DNA of 64,000 nucleotides, taken from Sphingobium xenophagum NBRC 107872 (GTDB lineage: Bacteria > Pseudomonadota > Alphaproteobacteria > Sphingomonadales > Sphingomonadaceae). Where the stretch lies: the NCBI RefSeq assembly GCF_000367345.1, contig NZ_BARE01000014.1, positions 23,592 through 87,591 on the forward strand, written 5' to 3'. Positions 27,999 through 36,624 of this stretch are shown here, one piece after another. A model generated the notes under the pieces. It was not told the DNA's origin. It worked only from the letters and a program-made list of their open reading frames with translations, and made no database searches. Position 1 is the first letter of the stretch; every line of letters begins with the position of its first letter. The position numbers and the translations under genes are program-made.

Positions 27999-28198
27999 CA
28001 GTGCGCCCGCGCAGCGCGGCAGCGTTCGCCGATCGCCTTGCGCGCATAGTCGCTTTGCAGCGCCTGCCCTGCATTGGGCCAACCCTCGGCGATCAGCGCC
28101 TGTTCGACGGCATGGCCATTTTCAAAACGGCCGCTTTCCGCCAGCACATAGGCACGGGCGCGGGCGGCCTGGAGGCCGCGGTCATCGGAATGAATCAT
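27998..28198 (-). CDS. Small conserved cytosolic protein, function unknown
   Basis: The 66-residue protein MIHSDDRGLQAARARAYVLA continues ESGRFENGHAVEQALIAEGW and ends CRAARAH. It has a strong AAGGAGAG ribosome site before ATG 28198. It is helical and charged, with no signal peptide or named domain. The one-base overlap with the DUF3298 lipoprotein gene indicates one operon. Confidence 0.7.
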   Translation of the reverse strand: MIHSDDRGLQAARARAYVLAESGRFENGHAVEQALIAEGWPNAGQALQSDYARKAIGERCRAARAH

Positions 28199-28342
28199 CG
28201 TCTCTCTCCTTGGCATTTTGCGATGCGGATGAAGCTAGGCCTCAGCGGCGCGGGACGCAAATGGGGAAAGGGCGACATGTGCGATGCGGGCGATGAAATT
28301 TCGCGCTTTCCATCCCTTGCGCCTTTCTCCTAAACCGACCCC

Positions 28343-29737
28343 ATGACCGATTATTCAGCCCTGCTTAAAGCCGACAACGACCAGCCCGCCCGTTCGATCC
28401 ACCTTGTCGAGGCGGCGGGCTATGACGACTGGCTGGCGGCCCAGCCGGATCGGGTCCGTGCGATCGCGGCGGCGCAGAAATTTCAGGGGAAGCCGGGTGA
28501 ACTGGCGATCGTGCCGGGCGAAGCCGCAGGCGACTGGTGGGTGGTGGCGGGCATCGCCAACAAGGCCGCGCCCGGCCCTTGGTGCCTCGCGAAACTCGCC
28601 GAAACCCTGCCCGAAGGCATGTATCGACTGGCCGAAGGATCGCCCGATGCGGCGGCCCTTGGCTGGCTGACGGCGCATTACCGGTTCGATCGCTACCGCA
28701 AGGACGAAAACCCGGTCGCGCCCCGCGTGCTGCTGACCAGCGACGTGGCACGGATCGAATCGACGGTGCAGCTGGCGCAGGCGATCGCGCTGGTGCGCGA
28801 CCTGGTCAACACGCCTGCCGCCGACATGGGGCCGCCCGATCTGGAAGCCGCCGTGACGCAACTGGGCAAGACGTTCGGCGCCAGCGTCAGCACGACCCGC
28901 GGCGATGCCCTGGAACAGGGCTATCCGATGATCCATGCAGTGGGCAAGGCTGCGGACAAGAGCTTCGCGCCGCGCCTCATCGAACTGACATGGGGCGATC
29001 CGGCAGCGCCCCGCATCGCGATCATCGGCAAGGGCATCTGCTTCGACAGTGGCGGGCTGGACATCAAGCCTTCGTCGGGCATGCGCCTGATGAAGAAGGA
29101 TATGGGCGGCGCGGCCCATGCCCTTGCGCTGGCGCAACTGATCATGGGGGCGCGTCTGCCGGTGCGGCTGCACCTGCTGATCCCGGCGGCGGAAAATGCC
29201 ATCAGCGGCAACGCCTTCCGCCCCGGCGACATATTGCGCACCCGCAAGGGGCTGACGGTCGAGATCGGCAATACCGATGCCGAAGGAAGGCTGGTGCTGG
29301 GCGACGCGCTGACCCGCGCTGGCGAGGAGAAGCCGGAACTCATCATCGACTATGCCACGCTGACCGGCGCGGCGCGGGTCGCGGTGGGACCGGACCTGCC
29401 CGCGCTGTTCGCCAATGACGATGCGCTGGCGACGGAGATGGCGGCGGCTGGCACGGCGGTAGATGACCCGACCTGGCGGCTGCCCCTGTGGGACGGCTAT
29501 GCCGACATGCTGAAGTCCGACATTGCCGACATCAACAATGCGGGCGAAGGCGGATTTGCCGGGGCGATCACCGCCGCGCTCTTCCTCAAACGCTTCGTGC
29601 CGGACGATGTGCCCTGGCTGCATCTCGACACGTTCGCCTGGCGACCGAGCGCGAAACCGGGCCGGGCGAAGGGTGGCGAAGCATTGGGATTACGCGCGGT
29701 TTTCCGACTGTTGCAACAGCGATACGGGCGTGATTGA
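28343..29737 (+). CDS. Leucyl aminopeptidase family protein (M17)
   Basis: This 464-residue dizinc M17 aminopeptidase removes N-terminal residues from peptides in the cytosol. The catalytic half begins about residue 165. It contains GKGICFDSGGLDIKPSSGMR (metal and catalytic Lys/Asp), MKKDMGGAAHALALAQ and the family signature NTDAEGRLVLGDAL, followed by DYATLTGAARVAVG. The N-terminal domain is poorly conserved, as usual. It stands alone, between the convergent lipoprotein pair and marR. Confidence 0.94.
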   Translation: MTDYSALLKADNDQPARSIHLVEAAGYDDWLAAQPDRVRAIAAAQKFQGKPGELAIVPGEAAGDWWVVAGIANKAAPGPWCLAKLAETLPEGMYRLAEGSPDAAALGWLTAHYRFDRYRKDENPVAPRVLLTSDVARIESTVQLAQAIALVRDLVNTPAADMGPPDLEAAVTQLGKTFGASVSTTRGDALEQGYPMIHAVGKAADKSFAPRLIELTWGDPAAPRIAIIGKGICFDSGGLDIKPSSGMRLMKKDMGGAAHALALAQLIMGARLPVRLHLLIPAAENAISGNAFRPGDILRTRKGLTVEIGNTDAEGRLVLGDALTRAGEEKPELIIDYATLTGAARVAVGPDLPALFANDDALATEMAAAGTAVDDPTWRLPLWDGYADMLKSDIADINNAGEGGFAGAITAALFLKRFVPDDVPWLHLDTFAWRPSAKPGRAKGGEALGLRAVFRLLQQRYGRD

Positions 29738-29799
29738 TATTGCACGAGAATGTCGGCGTCCGTTACGCAACCGGATTGTGCATCGTGCGTTAAGGCCAC

Positions 29800-30207
29800 A
29801 TGAACGCTCATCCCGCCACCGATCTTTCGCCCGCAATCGACCGGCCCGGCCTGCTGCCGCTGACCCACTGGATGCGCACCCTTGTTGACTATGTCCGGTC
29901 GGGCAAGCCCGATCTGACCAACCGGCAGATGGCGCTGATGCTGACCGTCTATATTGCCGCCGGGCCACATACGGTAAGGGGTCTGGCCGAGGCGCTGCAT
30001 GTGTCAAAGCCCGTAATCACCCGCGCGCTCAACAAATTGTCGGCCCTTGGCTATCTGCGCCGCGAACGCGATGTCAGCGACCGGCGCAATATTTTTATCA
30101 CCCGGACCACCAAAGGGGCGGAATTTCTTGACGCCTTTCACCTTTTCATCGCAGGAACCGCGCGCGATGACAGGTACGAACAACCCCGCGCGGAACGAAC
30201 CGCCTGA
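29800..30207 (+). CDS. MarR-family transcriptional regulator
   Basis: This 135-residue protein has a winged helix: TNRQMALMLTVYIAAGPHTV, recognition helix region LHVSKPVITRALNKLSALGY, wing RRERDVSDRRNIFITRTTKG. The C-terminal dimer helix is short. Its last 41 bases overlap the start of the NlpC/P60 gene, an unusually deep overlap implying tight coupling. The target is unknown; the overlapping cell-wall hydrolase is the nearest candidate. Confidence 0.88.
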   Translation: MNAHPATDLSPAIDRPGLLPLTHWMRTLVDYVRSGKPDLTNRQMALMLTVYIAAGPHTVRGLAEALHVSKPVITRALNKLSALGYLRRERDVSDRRNIFITRTTKGAEFLDAFHLFIAGTARDDRYEQPRAERTA

Positions 30208-31075
30208 AAGAACCCGTTTCAAGCTCGACGGGCGTTCCGTCGCGCTCGACCGCCGCGTTCATGCGGCGCGGGGTGACCTGGCCGATCTGGCGCTGGCGGG
30301 GACGTTATTTTCCGCCCATTACGCCCGCGCCGTCCCGCTCACCTGCGTCGCGCCCGGCTCGCCAATCCTGACCGCGCCATCGGCGACGGGCGAAGCCGTC
30401 AGCGAATTGCTGCGCGGCGAGACATTTCATGCGCTGGACGTGATGACCGACTGGGCCTGGGGCTTTTGCGGGCATGACGGTTATGTCGGCTATATCCGTC
30501 GGGAAGCGCTGGACGTGCTGGAACCAGTGAGCCACCGGATCACCGTCAACACCGCTCCGCTGTTCAGCGCGCCGGACATCAAGGCGCCGATCGCTGACTA
30601 CTGGCCGGGCGGCGCGCTGTTTTCGGGTGAGGCGGAGGATGGCTTCATCGCCTGCGCCGAAGGCTTCATCCATATCCGTCATGCCACCCCGCTCGACACG
30701 ATCGCCGCCGATTGGGTCGCCGTGGCGGAGCGCTATCTGGGCCAGCCCTATGTCTGGGGCGGGCGCGGGCATCGCGGCATCGACTGTTCGGGGCTGGTGC
30801 AGGTCGCGCTCGGCCAGTGCGGCATATCCGTACCGCGCGACACGGACCTGCAATGCGAAGGGATCGGCAATCCGATCGACAGCGAGGCCGTGTTGCAGCG
30901 GGGCGACATCCTCTTCTTCCCCCGCCATGTCGGCATCATGATCGACGGCAAGACCCTGCTGCACGCCAATGCACACTGGATGGCGGTGGTCGCGGAACCC
31001 CTGGCCGACGTGGTCGCGCGGCTGGCCGGGGATCATGCCCAACCCATCATCGCGCGGCGGAGGATCGGCGCATGA
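30167..31075 (+). CDS. SH3b-NlpC/P60 cell-wall hydrolase
   Basis: This 302-residue protein has two SH3-like modules (about 60-125 and 130-185) and a C-terminal NlpC/P60 peptidase. The catalytic Cys is in GGRGHRGIDCSGLVQVAL, the His in FPRHVGIMIDG and the third residue in LLHANAHWM. It cleaves gamma-D-Glu-diamino-acid bonds in peptidoglycan stems. No signal peptide is seen, so export by another route or a role in recycling is implied. The start at 30167 has AGGA upstream. The stop overlaps argC (ATGA). Confidence 0.9.
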   Translation: MTGTNNPARNEPPERTRFKLDGRSVALDRRVHAARGDLADLALAGTLFSAHYARAVPLTCVAPGSPILTAPSATGEAVSELLRGETFHALDVMTDWAWGFCGHDGYVGYIRREALDVLEPVSHRITVNTAPLFSAPDIKAPIADYWPGGALFSGEAEDGFIACAEGFIHIRHATPLDTIAADWVAVAERYLGQPYVWGGRGHRGIDCSGLVQVALGQCGISVPRDTDLQCEGIGNPIDSEAVLQRGDILFFPRHVGIMIDGKTLLHANAHWMAVVAEPLADVVARLAGDHAQPIIARRRIGA

Positions 31076-32016
31076 CGACACAGGTTTTCATCGACGGCGG
31101 CGTCGGCACCACCGGCATCGAAATCGCCGACCGGCTGGCCGGACGCCCCGAATTGTCGCTGATCCGTCTGGACGAGAAGGATCGCAAGGATGCGCGCGCG
31201 CGCCGCGATGCACTGAACGCGGCTGACGTCGTGATCCTGTGCCTGCCCGACGATGCTGCGCGCGAAGCCGTGGCGCTGATCGACAATGACCGCACCTGCG
31301 TTATCGACGCATCGACCGCGCATCGGGTGGCGGATGGCTGGACCTATGGCTTTCCCGAACTGGAACCGGGGCATCGCGAGAAGCTGGCCGCCAGCCGCTT
31401 CGTCGCCAATCCGGGCTGCTGGCCGACCGGCTTTCTGGCGCTGGTGCGGCCGCTGACGCTGGCCGGTCTCCTGCCGGCCGACTGGCCCGTCACCGTGTCG
31501 GGCGCGTCGGGCTATTCGGGCGGCGGCAAGGCGATGATCGCGGAATATGAAGGGGCCAACGGCGCGCCGACCGCTCTGCGCGCCTATGGCCTTGGCCTAG
31601 CGCACAAGCATGTGCCGGAAATGACCCGCTATTCCGGGCTGGCTCACGCGCCGCTGTTCGCGCCCGCCGTCGCCAACGCCTATCGCGGGATGCTGGTGGA
31701 AGTGCCGTTGCAATTGCGCGCGATGCCCGGATCGCCCACGCTGGCGGACGTCCATGCGGCTTTGGCGTCGGCCTATGCCGGATCGCCGATCGTGAGCGTC
31801 GCCGCGCTGGCCGACAGCGACGCCATGGGCAAGATCGATCTGGAACAGGTTGGCGCGACCGACCGTCTGCAACTGTTCGTGTTCGGCAACGCTGCCGCCG
31901 GTCAGGCGCGGCTGGTCGCGGCGCTCGACAATCTGGGCAAGGGCGCGGCGGGCGCGGCGGTGCAGAATCTCAACATATTGGCGGGACTGCCCGAAACCGC
32001 CGGATTGCGCCTCTAG
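31072..32016 (+). CDS. argC: N-acetyl-gamma-glutamyl-phosphate reductase, short type
   Basis: ArgC reduces N-acetylglutamyl phosphate to the semialdehyde in arginine synthesis. At 314 residues it belongs to the shorter type-2 form. Visible features are the NADP fold (MTTQVFIDGGVGTTGIEIAD), the ASTAHRV loop, the catalytic Cys in VANPGCWPTGFLAL and the HKHVPEM segment (read LAHKHVPEMTRYSG). It overlaps the NlpC/P60 gene by four bases; the operon grouping with marR and a wall hydrolase has no metabolic logic I can see. Confidence 0.95.
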   Translation: MTTQVFIDGGVGTTGIEIADRLAGRPELSLIRLDEKDRKDARARRDALNAADVVILCLPDDAAREAVALIDNDRTCVIDASTAHRVADGWTYGFPELEPGHREKLAASRFVANPGCWPTGFLALVRPLTLAGLLPADWPVTVSGASGYSGGGKAMIAEYEGANGAPTALRAYGLGLAHKHVPEMTRYSGLAHAPLFAPAVANAYRGMLVEVPLQLRAMPGSPTLADVHAALASAYAGSPIVSVAALADSDAMGKIDLEQVGATDRLQLFVFGNAAAGQARLVAALDNLGKGAAGAAVQNLNILAGLPETAGLRL

Positions 32017-32043
32017 GACTTCAAACCCGTCGCGGGTCGACCG

Positions 32044-32286
32044 TCAGTGAATCGTGCCCAGCGGCTGATCATGGGTCAGCAGCACGATCAGGCGTTCGAT
32101 CTGCCGCCAGTGGCAAAAATGGATATGGTTGCCCACGTCCAGGCTGCGGTCGGCGCGGGCAGCGGCTTCATAACCGGCATTTTCGCCGAACAGCGCCATC
32201 AGTTCGGCGGCGTCCTCATAGCTCTTTCGGCCCGAAAGATATGGCAACTGCATTGCGACCCCCATTATATTTCCGGCGACACCCAT
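32044..32286 (-). CDS. Small hypothetical protein
   Basis: This 80-residue protein begins MGVAGNIMGVAMQLPYLSGR and then reads KSYEDAAELMALFGENAGYE, AAARADRSLDVGNHIHFCHW and RQIERLIVLLTHDQPLGTIH. GGGAG precedes ATG 32286. The soluble amphipathic helix and the WRQIERLIVLL end look protein-like, not like a shadow frame. No named family is recognised. Internal ATGs at 32265 and 32253 are alternative starts. Confidence 0.65.
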   Translation of the reverse strand: MGVAGNIMGVAMQLPYLSGRKSYEDAAELMALFGENAGYEAAARADRSLDVGNHIHFCHWRQIERLIVLLTHDQPLGTIH

Positions 32287-32488
32287 TGGTTCGCTCCCTT
32301 GTTCAATCCCCGTGCCATTTCAACGCTTTGACGGGGTTGGCGGCATGCGAGGGTGAACAGGTCATTAGCCAAGTCCCACGATGGGACAAACATCCCGCAA
32401 CGGCACGGCCAGTCCCGAAACGACGCCCGTGGCCCTGTGACAGCAAAGCCGCTGGCCTTGTCGCATCGTCCATGGCAAGGGGCTGCGC

Positions 32489-32662
32489 ATGAGCAATGAC
32501 AGGAAAGAACCGACCGGCGCGGGCGCGATCATCGCCCTCCTCATCCTGGGGGGGGCGATCATTGGCGGGATGATGGGCCAGCCCAGCATCGGCCTGCTGG
32601 CGGGCGTGGCCGCTGGCGTGCTGATCGCCGTGCTGTTGTGGCTGCGCGACCGGCGCAAATAA
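32489..32662 (+). CDS. Small two-span membrane protein
   Basis: This is a 57-residue gene read from the sequence: MSNDRKEPTGAGAIIALLIL, GGAIIGGMMGQPSIGLLAGV, AAGVLIAVLLWLRDRRK. Two hydrophobic helices (about 11-29 and 33-50) with a charged N-terminus and a basic C-terminus form a helical hairpin with both ends in the cytosol. GGGG lies upstream of the ATG. Function unknown. Confidence 0.75.
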   Translation: MSNDRKEPTGAGAIIALLILGGAIIGGMMGQPSIGLLAGVAAGVLIAVLLWLRDRRK

Positions 32663-32722
32663 GCGTCGAAACTGCCGCCCATCCACCTTGCCCGATGCGG
32701 CACGGCGACATAGATGTGGGGG

Positions 32723-34048
32723 ATGAACAAGCATCTGATCGCCCTCCCCCTCGTCGTCCTCACGCTGGCCGGCGGCGCATTCCTCTATCTTGCGCAAGGG
32801 GACACGGCCCAGTTGCCACCCGGCGCGGACACGGGGCGCGAACCGGTATTCACCGGACCGCGCAGCGAGATGATCCCGACGGTCAATATCGCCGAAGTAA
32901 AGCCCTGGACCGCTGGCGAAGCGCCGGTGCCCGCCAAGGGGCTGGCCGTCGCCCGTTTTGCCGACGGACTGTCCCATCCCCGCTCCATGCTGCGCCTGCC
33001 CAATGGCGATGTGCTGGTGGCCGAAACCAACAGCCCGCCCCGCCCGACCGGCGGCATCGTCAACCGGGTGATGAATTATTTGATGAACAAGGCGGGCGCT
33101 GGCGATCCATCGCCAAACCGCATCTCGCTGCTGCGCGACGCCGATGGCGACGGGCGGGCCGAAACCAGGACAGCCTTCCTGACCGGGTTGAATTCGCCCT
33201 ATGGCATGGCGCTGCTGGGCAATACGCTGTTCGTGGCCAACACGAACGCGCTGATGGCCTTCCCCTACAAGCCGGGCGATACGAAGATCAGCGCACCGGG
33301 CCGCAAGATATTGAACCTGCCCGCGCAGGCCCCCAACATGCACTGGACGCGCAGCCTGACCGTCAGCCCCGAAGGGATGCTCTATGTCGGCGTCGGGTCC
33401 AACAGCAATATCGGCGAAAACGGGCTGGAAACGGAAGCCAATCGCGCAGCGGTGCTGGAGGTCAATCCCAGGACCGGCGATTATCGCATCTGGGCGTCGG
33501 GCCTGCGCAACCCGGTGGGCCTGGCCTTCGAACCCAAGAGCGGCGCGCTGTGGGGCGTAGTGAATGAGCGCGACATGCTGGGCAGTGACCTGGTGCCTGA
33601 CTATCTGGCGCGGATCGAATTTGGCGGCTTCTATGGCTGGCCGTGGAATTATTGGGGCGGGTATGAGGATCGTCGTGTCCAGCCGCAGCGCCCGGAAATC
33701 CGCGAATATACCAAGCGTCCCGACTATGCGCTGGGCAATCATGTCGCCGCGCTGGGTCTGACCTTCGCTGACAAGGTGACGCTGGGCGCGCCCTATACCG
33801 ACGGCGCGTTCGTCGGCCTGCATGGCAGCTGGAACCGCAAGCCTGCCGCAGGATATAAGGTGGTGTTTGTCGGCTTCACCGATGGCGAGGCGGGCAAGGC
33901 CAAGCCGGTCGATGTGCTGACCGGCTTCCTCGACCAGGATGGCAAGGCCCATGGTCGCCCGGTCGACGTGACCGCCGACGCCAAGGGCGCGCTGCTGGTC
34001 AGCGACGATGTCGGCGGCGTGGTGTGGCGGGTGACGAAAGGGAAGTGA
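32723..34048 (+). CDS. PQQ-dependent sugar (sorbosone-type) dehydrogenase
   Basis: This 441-residue periplasmic beta-propeller has an N-terminal membrane/signal segment (MNKHLIALPLVVLTLAGGAF). The soluble-GDH/sorbosone-dehydrogenase domain begins about residue 75 (GLAVARFADGLSHPRSMLRL). Typical pieces are LPNGDVLVAE, a Ca-like DADGDGRAET, GLRNPVGLAFEP, VNERDMLG and FVGLHGSWNRKP, all PQQ/metal-region hallmarks. It probably oxidises aldoses. ATG 32723 follows GGGG; ATG 32714 is an alternative. Confidence 0.9.
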   Translation: MNKHLIALPLVVLTLAGGAFLYLAQGDTAQLPPGADTGREPVFTGPRSEMIPTVNIAEVKPWTAGEAPVPAKGLAVARFADGLSHPRSMLRLPNGDVLVAETNSPPRPTGGIVNRVMNYLMNKAGAGDPSPNRISLLRDADGDGRAETRTAFLTGLNSPYGMALLGNTLFVANTNALMAFPYKPGDTKISAPGRKILNLPAQAPNMHWTRSLTVSPEGMLYVGVGSNSNIGENGLETEANRAAVLEVNPRTGDYRIWASGLRNPVGLAFEPKSGALWGVVNERDMLGSDLVPDYLARIEFGGFYGWPWNYWGGYEDRRVQPQRPEIREYTKRPDYALGNHVAALGLTFADKVTLGAPYTDGAFVGLHGSWNRKPAAGYKVVFVGFTDGEAGKAKPVDVLTGFLDQDGKAHGRPVDVTADAKGALLVSDDVGGVVWRVTKGK

Positions 34049-34089
34049 TCCCCAGATCCGTTCGCTTCGAGCGAAGTCGAGAAGCCTTG

Positions 34090-34168
34090 GCTAGTGGTCC
34101 GATTCTGACATTTGCTACCTTATGGGATAAGGCGTGTTCAAATGTCAGAATCTTTTCGGACCTCTAGC
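34090..34168. repeat. TGACATTTGCA palindromic element, copy A
   Basis: Outer arms GCTAGTGGTCCG and its near-complement CGGACCTCTAGC, inner arms ATTCTGACATTTG and CAAATGTCAGAAT, with a 5-base bulge on the right arm. A CCTTAT-GGG-ATAAGG mini-hairpin forms the tip. It lies between convergent genes. Confidence 0.8.
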
Positions 34169-34179
34169 AATCTTTGATC

Positions 34180-34258
34180 CTAGTGGATTTTACGATTTTG
34201 ACTTTTGCAGACCCATCCCAGCCGCCAGGGGATGCAAATGTCAAAATCAATCCACTAG
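34180..34258. repeat. TGACATTTGCA palindromic element, copy B
   Basis: Outer arms CTAGTGGATT and AATCCACTAG are perfect. Inner arms are GATTTTGACTTTTGCA and TGCAAATGTCAAAATC, with a 4-base bulge in the left arm. The loop is CCC/GGG-rich. It has the same architecture as copy A, 11 bases away. Confidence 0.85.
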
Positions 34259-34299
34259 ACGTTTCTCGACTTCGCTCGAAACGAACGGATATATGCTTG

Positions 34300-35115
34300 T
34301 TACACGCGCAACCCGTTGCGGCCCGCCAGTTCGACGACATATTGCCATGCCACCCGCCCGGACCGGCTGCCGCGCTGGGTCGACCATTGGACCGCCTCCA
34401 TCGGATCGAAACAGATGCCAAGCTTGTCCGCATAGCCGCGCACGATCGCGACATAGGCGTCCTGATCGAGCGCGTGGAAGCCCAGGCTCAAACCGAACCG
34501 ATCAGACAGCGCCATCCGGTCATCCACCACGTCGCGCGGATTGATCGGGTCATCCTGCTCCGACAGATGCCGGGGCACGATATGGCGGCGGTTCGACGTC
34601 ACATAGAGCCGCACATTGGCCGGGCGCGCCGCCGTGCCCCCCTGCAACAAGGATCGCAGCGACCGGGCATCGCCCACCCCTTCGTCAAAGCCCAGATCGT
34701 CGAGGAACAGGATGAAGGGCCGGTTCGTGCCGCGCAGCAAAGAGAAAAGCGTGGGCAGGCTCGCCAGTTCGTCGATCGCGCATTGCAGCAGGGCGATGTC
34801 CCGGCCCTCCCGCTGCAACTGGCCGACGACGGACGCCACCACCGCCGACTTGCCCGTCCCGCGCGCGCCCCATAGCAGCACGTCATGCGCCGCGTGGCCC
34901 GCCGCATGACGGCGGCTATTGTCGAGCAGCGCGCCCTTTTGCGCGTCGATCCCGGTCAGCAGGTCGTAATCCACCGGCGCGAATGCCTCCACCGCCCGGA
35001 TAGCCCGACCGTCCCATACATAAGCAGGCGACGCGGCAAGATCGGCGGACGGCGCGGGCGGCGGCGCGAGCCGTTCCAGCGCCTCGGCAATGCGGATGAG
35101 GAGATCGTCGGTCAT
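34300..35115 (-). CDS. DUF815-family AAA ATPase
   Basis: This 271-residue P-loop ATPase has Walker A VLLWGARGTGKSAVV near residue 82 and Walker B FILFLDDLGFDEG near 130. A sensor-like VRLYVTSNRRHIVPRHLSEQ and arginine-rich DRFGLSLGFHALDQ follow. This is the DUF815 group of small AAA+ proteins, of unknown specific function, found widely in alphaproteobacteria. It is convergent with the sugar dehydrogenase across the repeat block and divergent from the TsaC/Sua5 gene. Confidence 0.9.
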   Translation of the reverse strand: MTDDLLIRIAEALERLAPPPAPSADLAASPAYVWDGRAIRAVEAFAPVDYDLLTGIDAQKGALLDNSRRHAAGHAAHDVLLWGARGTGKSAVVASVVGQLQREGRDIALLQCAIDELASLPTLFSLLRGTNRPFILFLDDLGFDEGVGDARSLRSLLQGGTAARPANVRLYVTSNRRHIVPRHLSEQDDPINPRDVVDDRMALSDRFGLSLGFHALDQDAYVAIVRGYADKLGICFDPMEAVQWSTQRGSRSGRVAWQYVVELAGRNGLRV

Positions 35116-35251
35116 GCCGGGGACTTACCGGGCGAGCGACAGCGCGGCAAGCCATGGCGCGCCTCGCATCCGCTCCTCTCGTCAGCCCATGTCATGCGAC
35201 TGACGCAATGGCCTTTTACTCGGTCGGTTCGCCGTCTATATCGCGGGGGCC

Positions 35252-36208
35252 GTGACCATCCCAAATCCAGCCTATTCCACCCGATCCTGCCGCTACGGCG
35301 CAGAATCCCTGCGCGAGGCGGCGTTGCTGATCCGCGCTGGTGAACCAGTCGCGGTGCCCACCGAAACCGTCTATGGCCTGGCCGCCAATGCAACCGACAG
35401 CCACGCCGTCGCCGCCATCTACAGCGCCAAGGGGCGACCGAGTTTCAATCCGCTGATCGTCCATGTCGCCGACCGGACGATGGCCGAGCGGCTGGCGGAT
35501 TTCTCGCCCGTCGCCAACAGTCTGGCGGATCGGTTCTGGCCGGGACCGTTGACGCTGGTGCTGCCGGTCCGGGCCGACAGCGGCCTCTCCCCGCTGGTGA
35601 TGGCGGGCCTGCCCACGGTGGCGCTGCGCTTGCCAGCGCACCCCGCGATGCGCGCGCTGATCCGCGAAAGCGGACGGCCTCTTGCCGCGCCATCGGCCAA
35701 TCGCAGCGGGTCGATCAGCCCGACACGGGCCGAGCATGTGCTGGCCAGCCTCAATGGCCGGGTGCGCTTGATACTGGATGAAGGGCCGACCAGCGAGGGC
35801 GTGGAATCGACCATCGCCGCGCCGGAGCATGATCATGTGCGGCTGCTGCGCCCCGGTTCAGTGACGGCGGCGATGCTGGAGGAAGCGACCGGCCTGCCCA
35901 TCCTGATCGGCAAGGGCGAAACGAAGATCGAAGCGCCGGGCCAGTTAGAAAGCCATTATGCGCCGTCCAAGCCGGTACGGCTCGACGCCATGCGGGCGGA
36001 GCGGGACGAATATCTGATCGGCTTCGGCCTGATGCCCTGCCACATCAATCTCAGCCCGGAGGCGGACGTCCGGGAGGCGGCCGCCAATCTCTTCGCCGCG
36101 CTGCACATCGCCGACGCGAGCGCGCAGCAGCGCATCGCCGTCGCCCCCATCCCCGAAAGCGGGATAGGCGCGGCGATCAACGACCGGCTGAAACGCGCGG
36201 CGGCTTAG
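35252..36208 (+). CDS. L-threonylcarbamoyladenylate synthase (Sua5/YwlC type)
   Basis: This 318-residue enzyme makes threonylcarbamoyl-AMP from Thr, bicarbonate and ATP for the t6A37 modification of ANN-decoding tRNAs. The YrdC domain comes first (VAVPTETVYGLAANATDSHA, KGRPSFNPLIVHV, APSANRSGSISPT, ILDEGPTSEGVESTI). A short C-terminal Sua5 domain ends GIGAAINDRLKRAAA; the presence of both makes it the long Sua5 form. The start is GTG at 35252. Confidence 0.94.
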   Translation: MTIPNPAYSTRSCRYGAESLREAALLIRAGEPVAVPTETVYGLAANATDSHAVAAIYSAKGRPSFNPLIVHVADRTMAERLADFSPVANSLADRFWPGPLTLVLPVRADSGLSPLVMAGLPTVALRLPAHPAMRALIRESGRPLAAPSANRSGSISPTRAEHVLASLNGRVRLILDEGPTSEGVESTIAAPEHDHVRLLRPGSVTAAMLEEATGLPILIGKGETKIEAPGQLESHYAPSKPVRLDAMRAERDEYLIGFGLMPCHINLSPEADVREAAANLFAALHIADASAQQRIAVAPIPESGIGAAINDRLKRAAA

Positions 36209-36259
36209 AGCGGCGCAATTCCACCTGCGGGGGTCGGGATTGCAGTCGAAAGTCGTTGT

Positions 36260-36526
36260 TTAATCGCAATTGTCGTAGCCAGCATCCCTGCACTGGCGGC
36301 GGCGTTCCTTGTCCGCCTTCTTGCGCGCCTTGCCATCACGCGCTTCCTGCTCGCGCATCTTGCGACCATAATTGCGGTCGGCCTCGTCCTGGCTGGTCGT
36401 TGCCCAGTCCGCCGCCTGCGCGCCCGCGCGCACCGGCATGGTGGCAATGTCCAGCGCCGTCTTGGCAATACAGCCGGGCAGAGCCAGCAGCATCAGCGGC
36501 GCGGCCAGCATCATCATCTTGTTCAT
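36260..36526 (-). CDS. Small lipoprotein
   Basis: This 88-residue precursor has a Lys/hydrophobic signal MNKMMMLAAPLMLLALPGC with lipobox LPGC, followed by a charged helical tail (RNYGRKMREQEARDGKARKK) ending CRDAGYDNCD. GGGGGA precedes ATG 36526. It resembles short sphingomonad envelope lipoproteins; no named family. Confidence 0.78.
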   Translation of the reverse strand: MNKMMMLAAPLMLLALPGCIAKTALDIATMPVRAGAQAADWATTSQDEADRNYGRKMREQEARDGKARKKADKERRRQCRDAGYDNCD

Positions 36527-36624
36527 CTTCAGTCCCCCGACGTGGTTCGCCGCCCTACTGGCATAGCCCATCTTAACCATAGCCTAAGCTGGCTACAAAA
36601 AGCGGTAAAGCACGTCGCGGAAAA

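Larger units (their letters stand above)
34058..34289. repeat. Split inverted repeat (CGAGCGAAGTCGAG family) enclosing two hairpins
   Basis: Left arm 34058-34086 (TCCGTTCGCTTCGAGCGAAG...) and right arm 34261-34289 (GTTTCTCGACTTCGCTCGAA...) are the same arms found 17 bases apart at 3591-3664 and about 30 apart at 47832-47920. Here the spacer is about 174 bases and contains the two TGACATTTGCA palindromes (34090-34168 and 34180-34258). This looks like a nested insertion into the older repeat. Confidence 0.75.
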
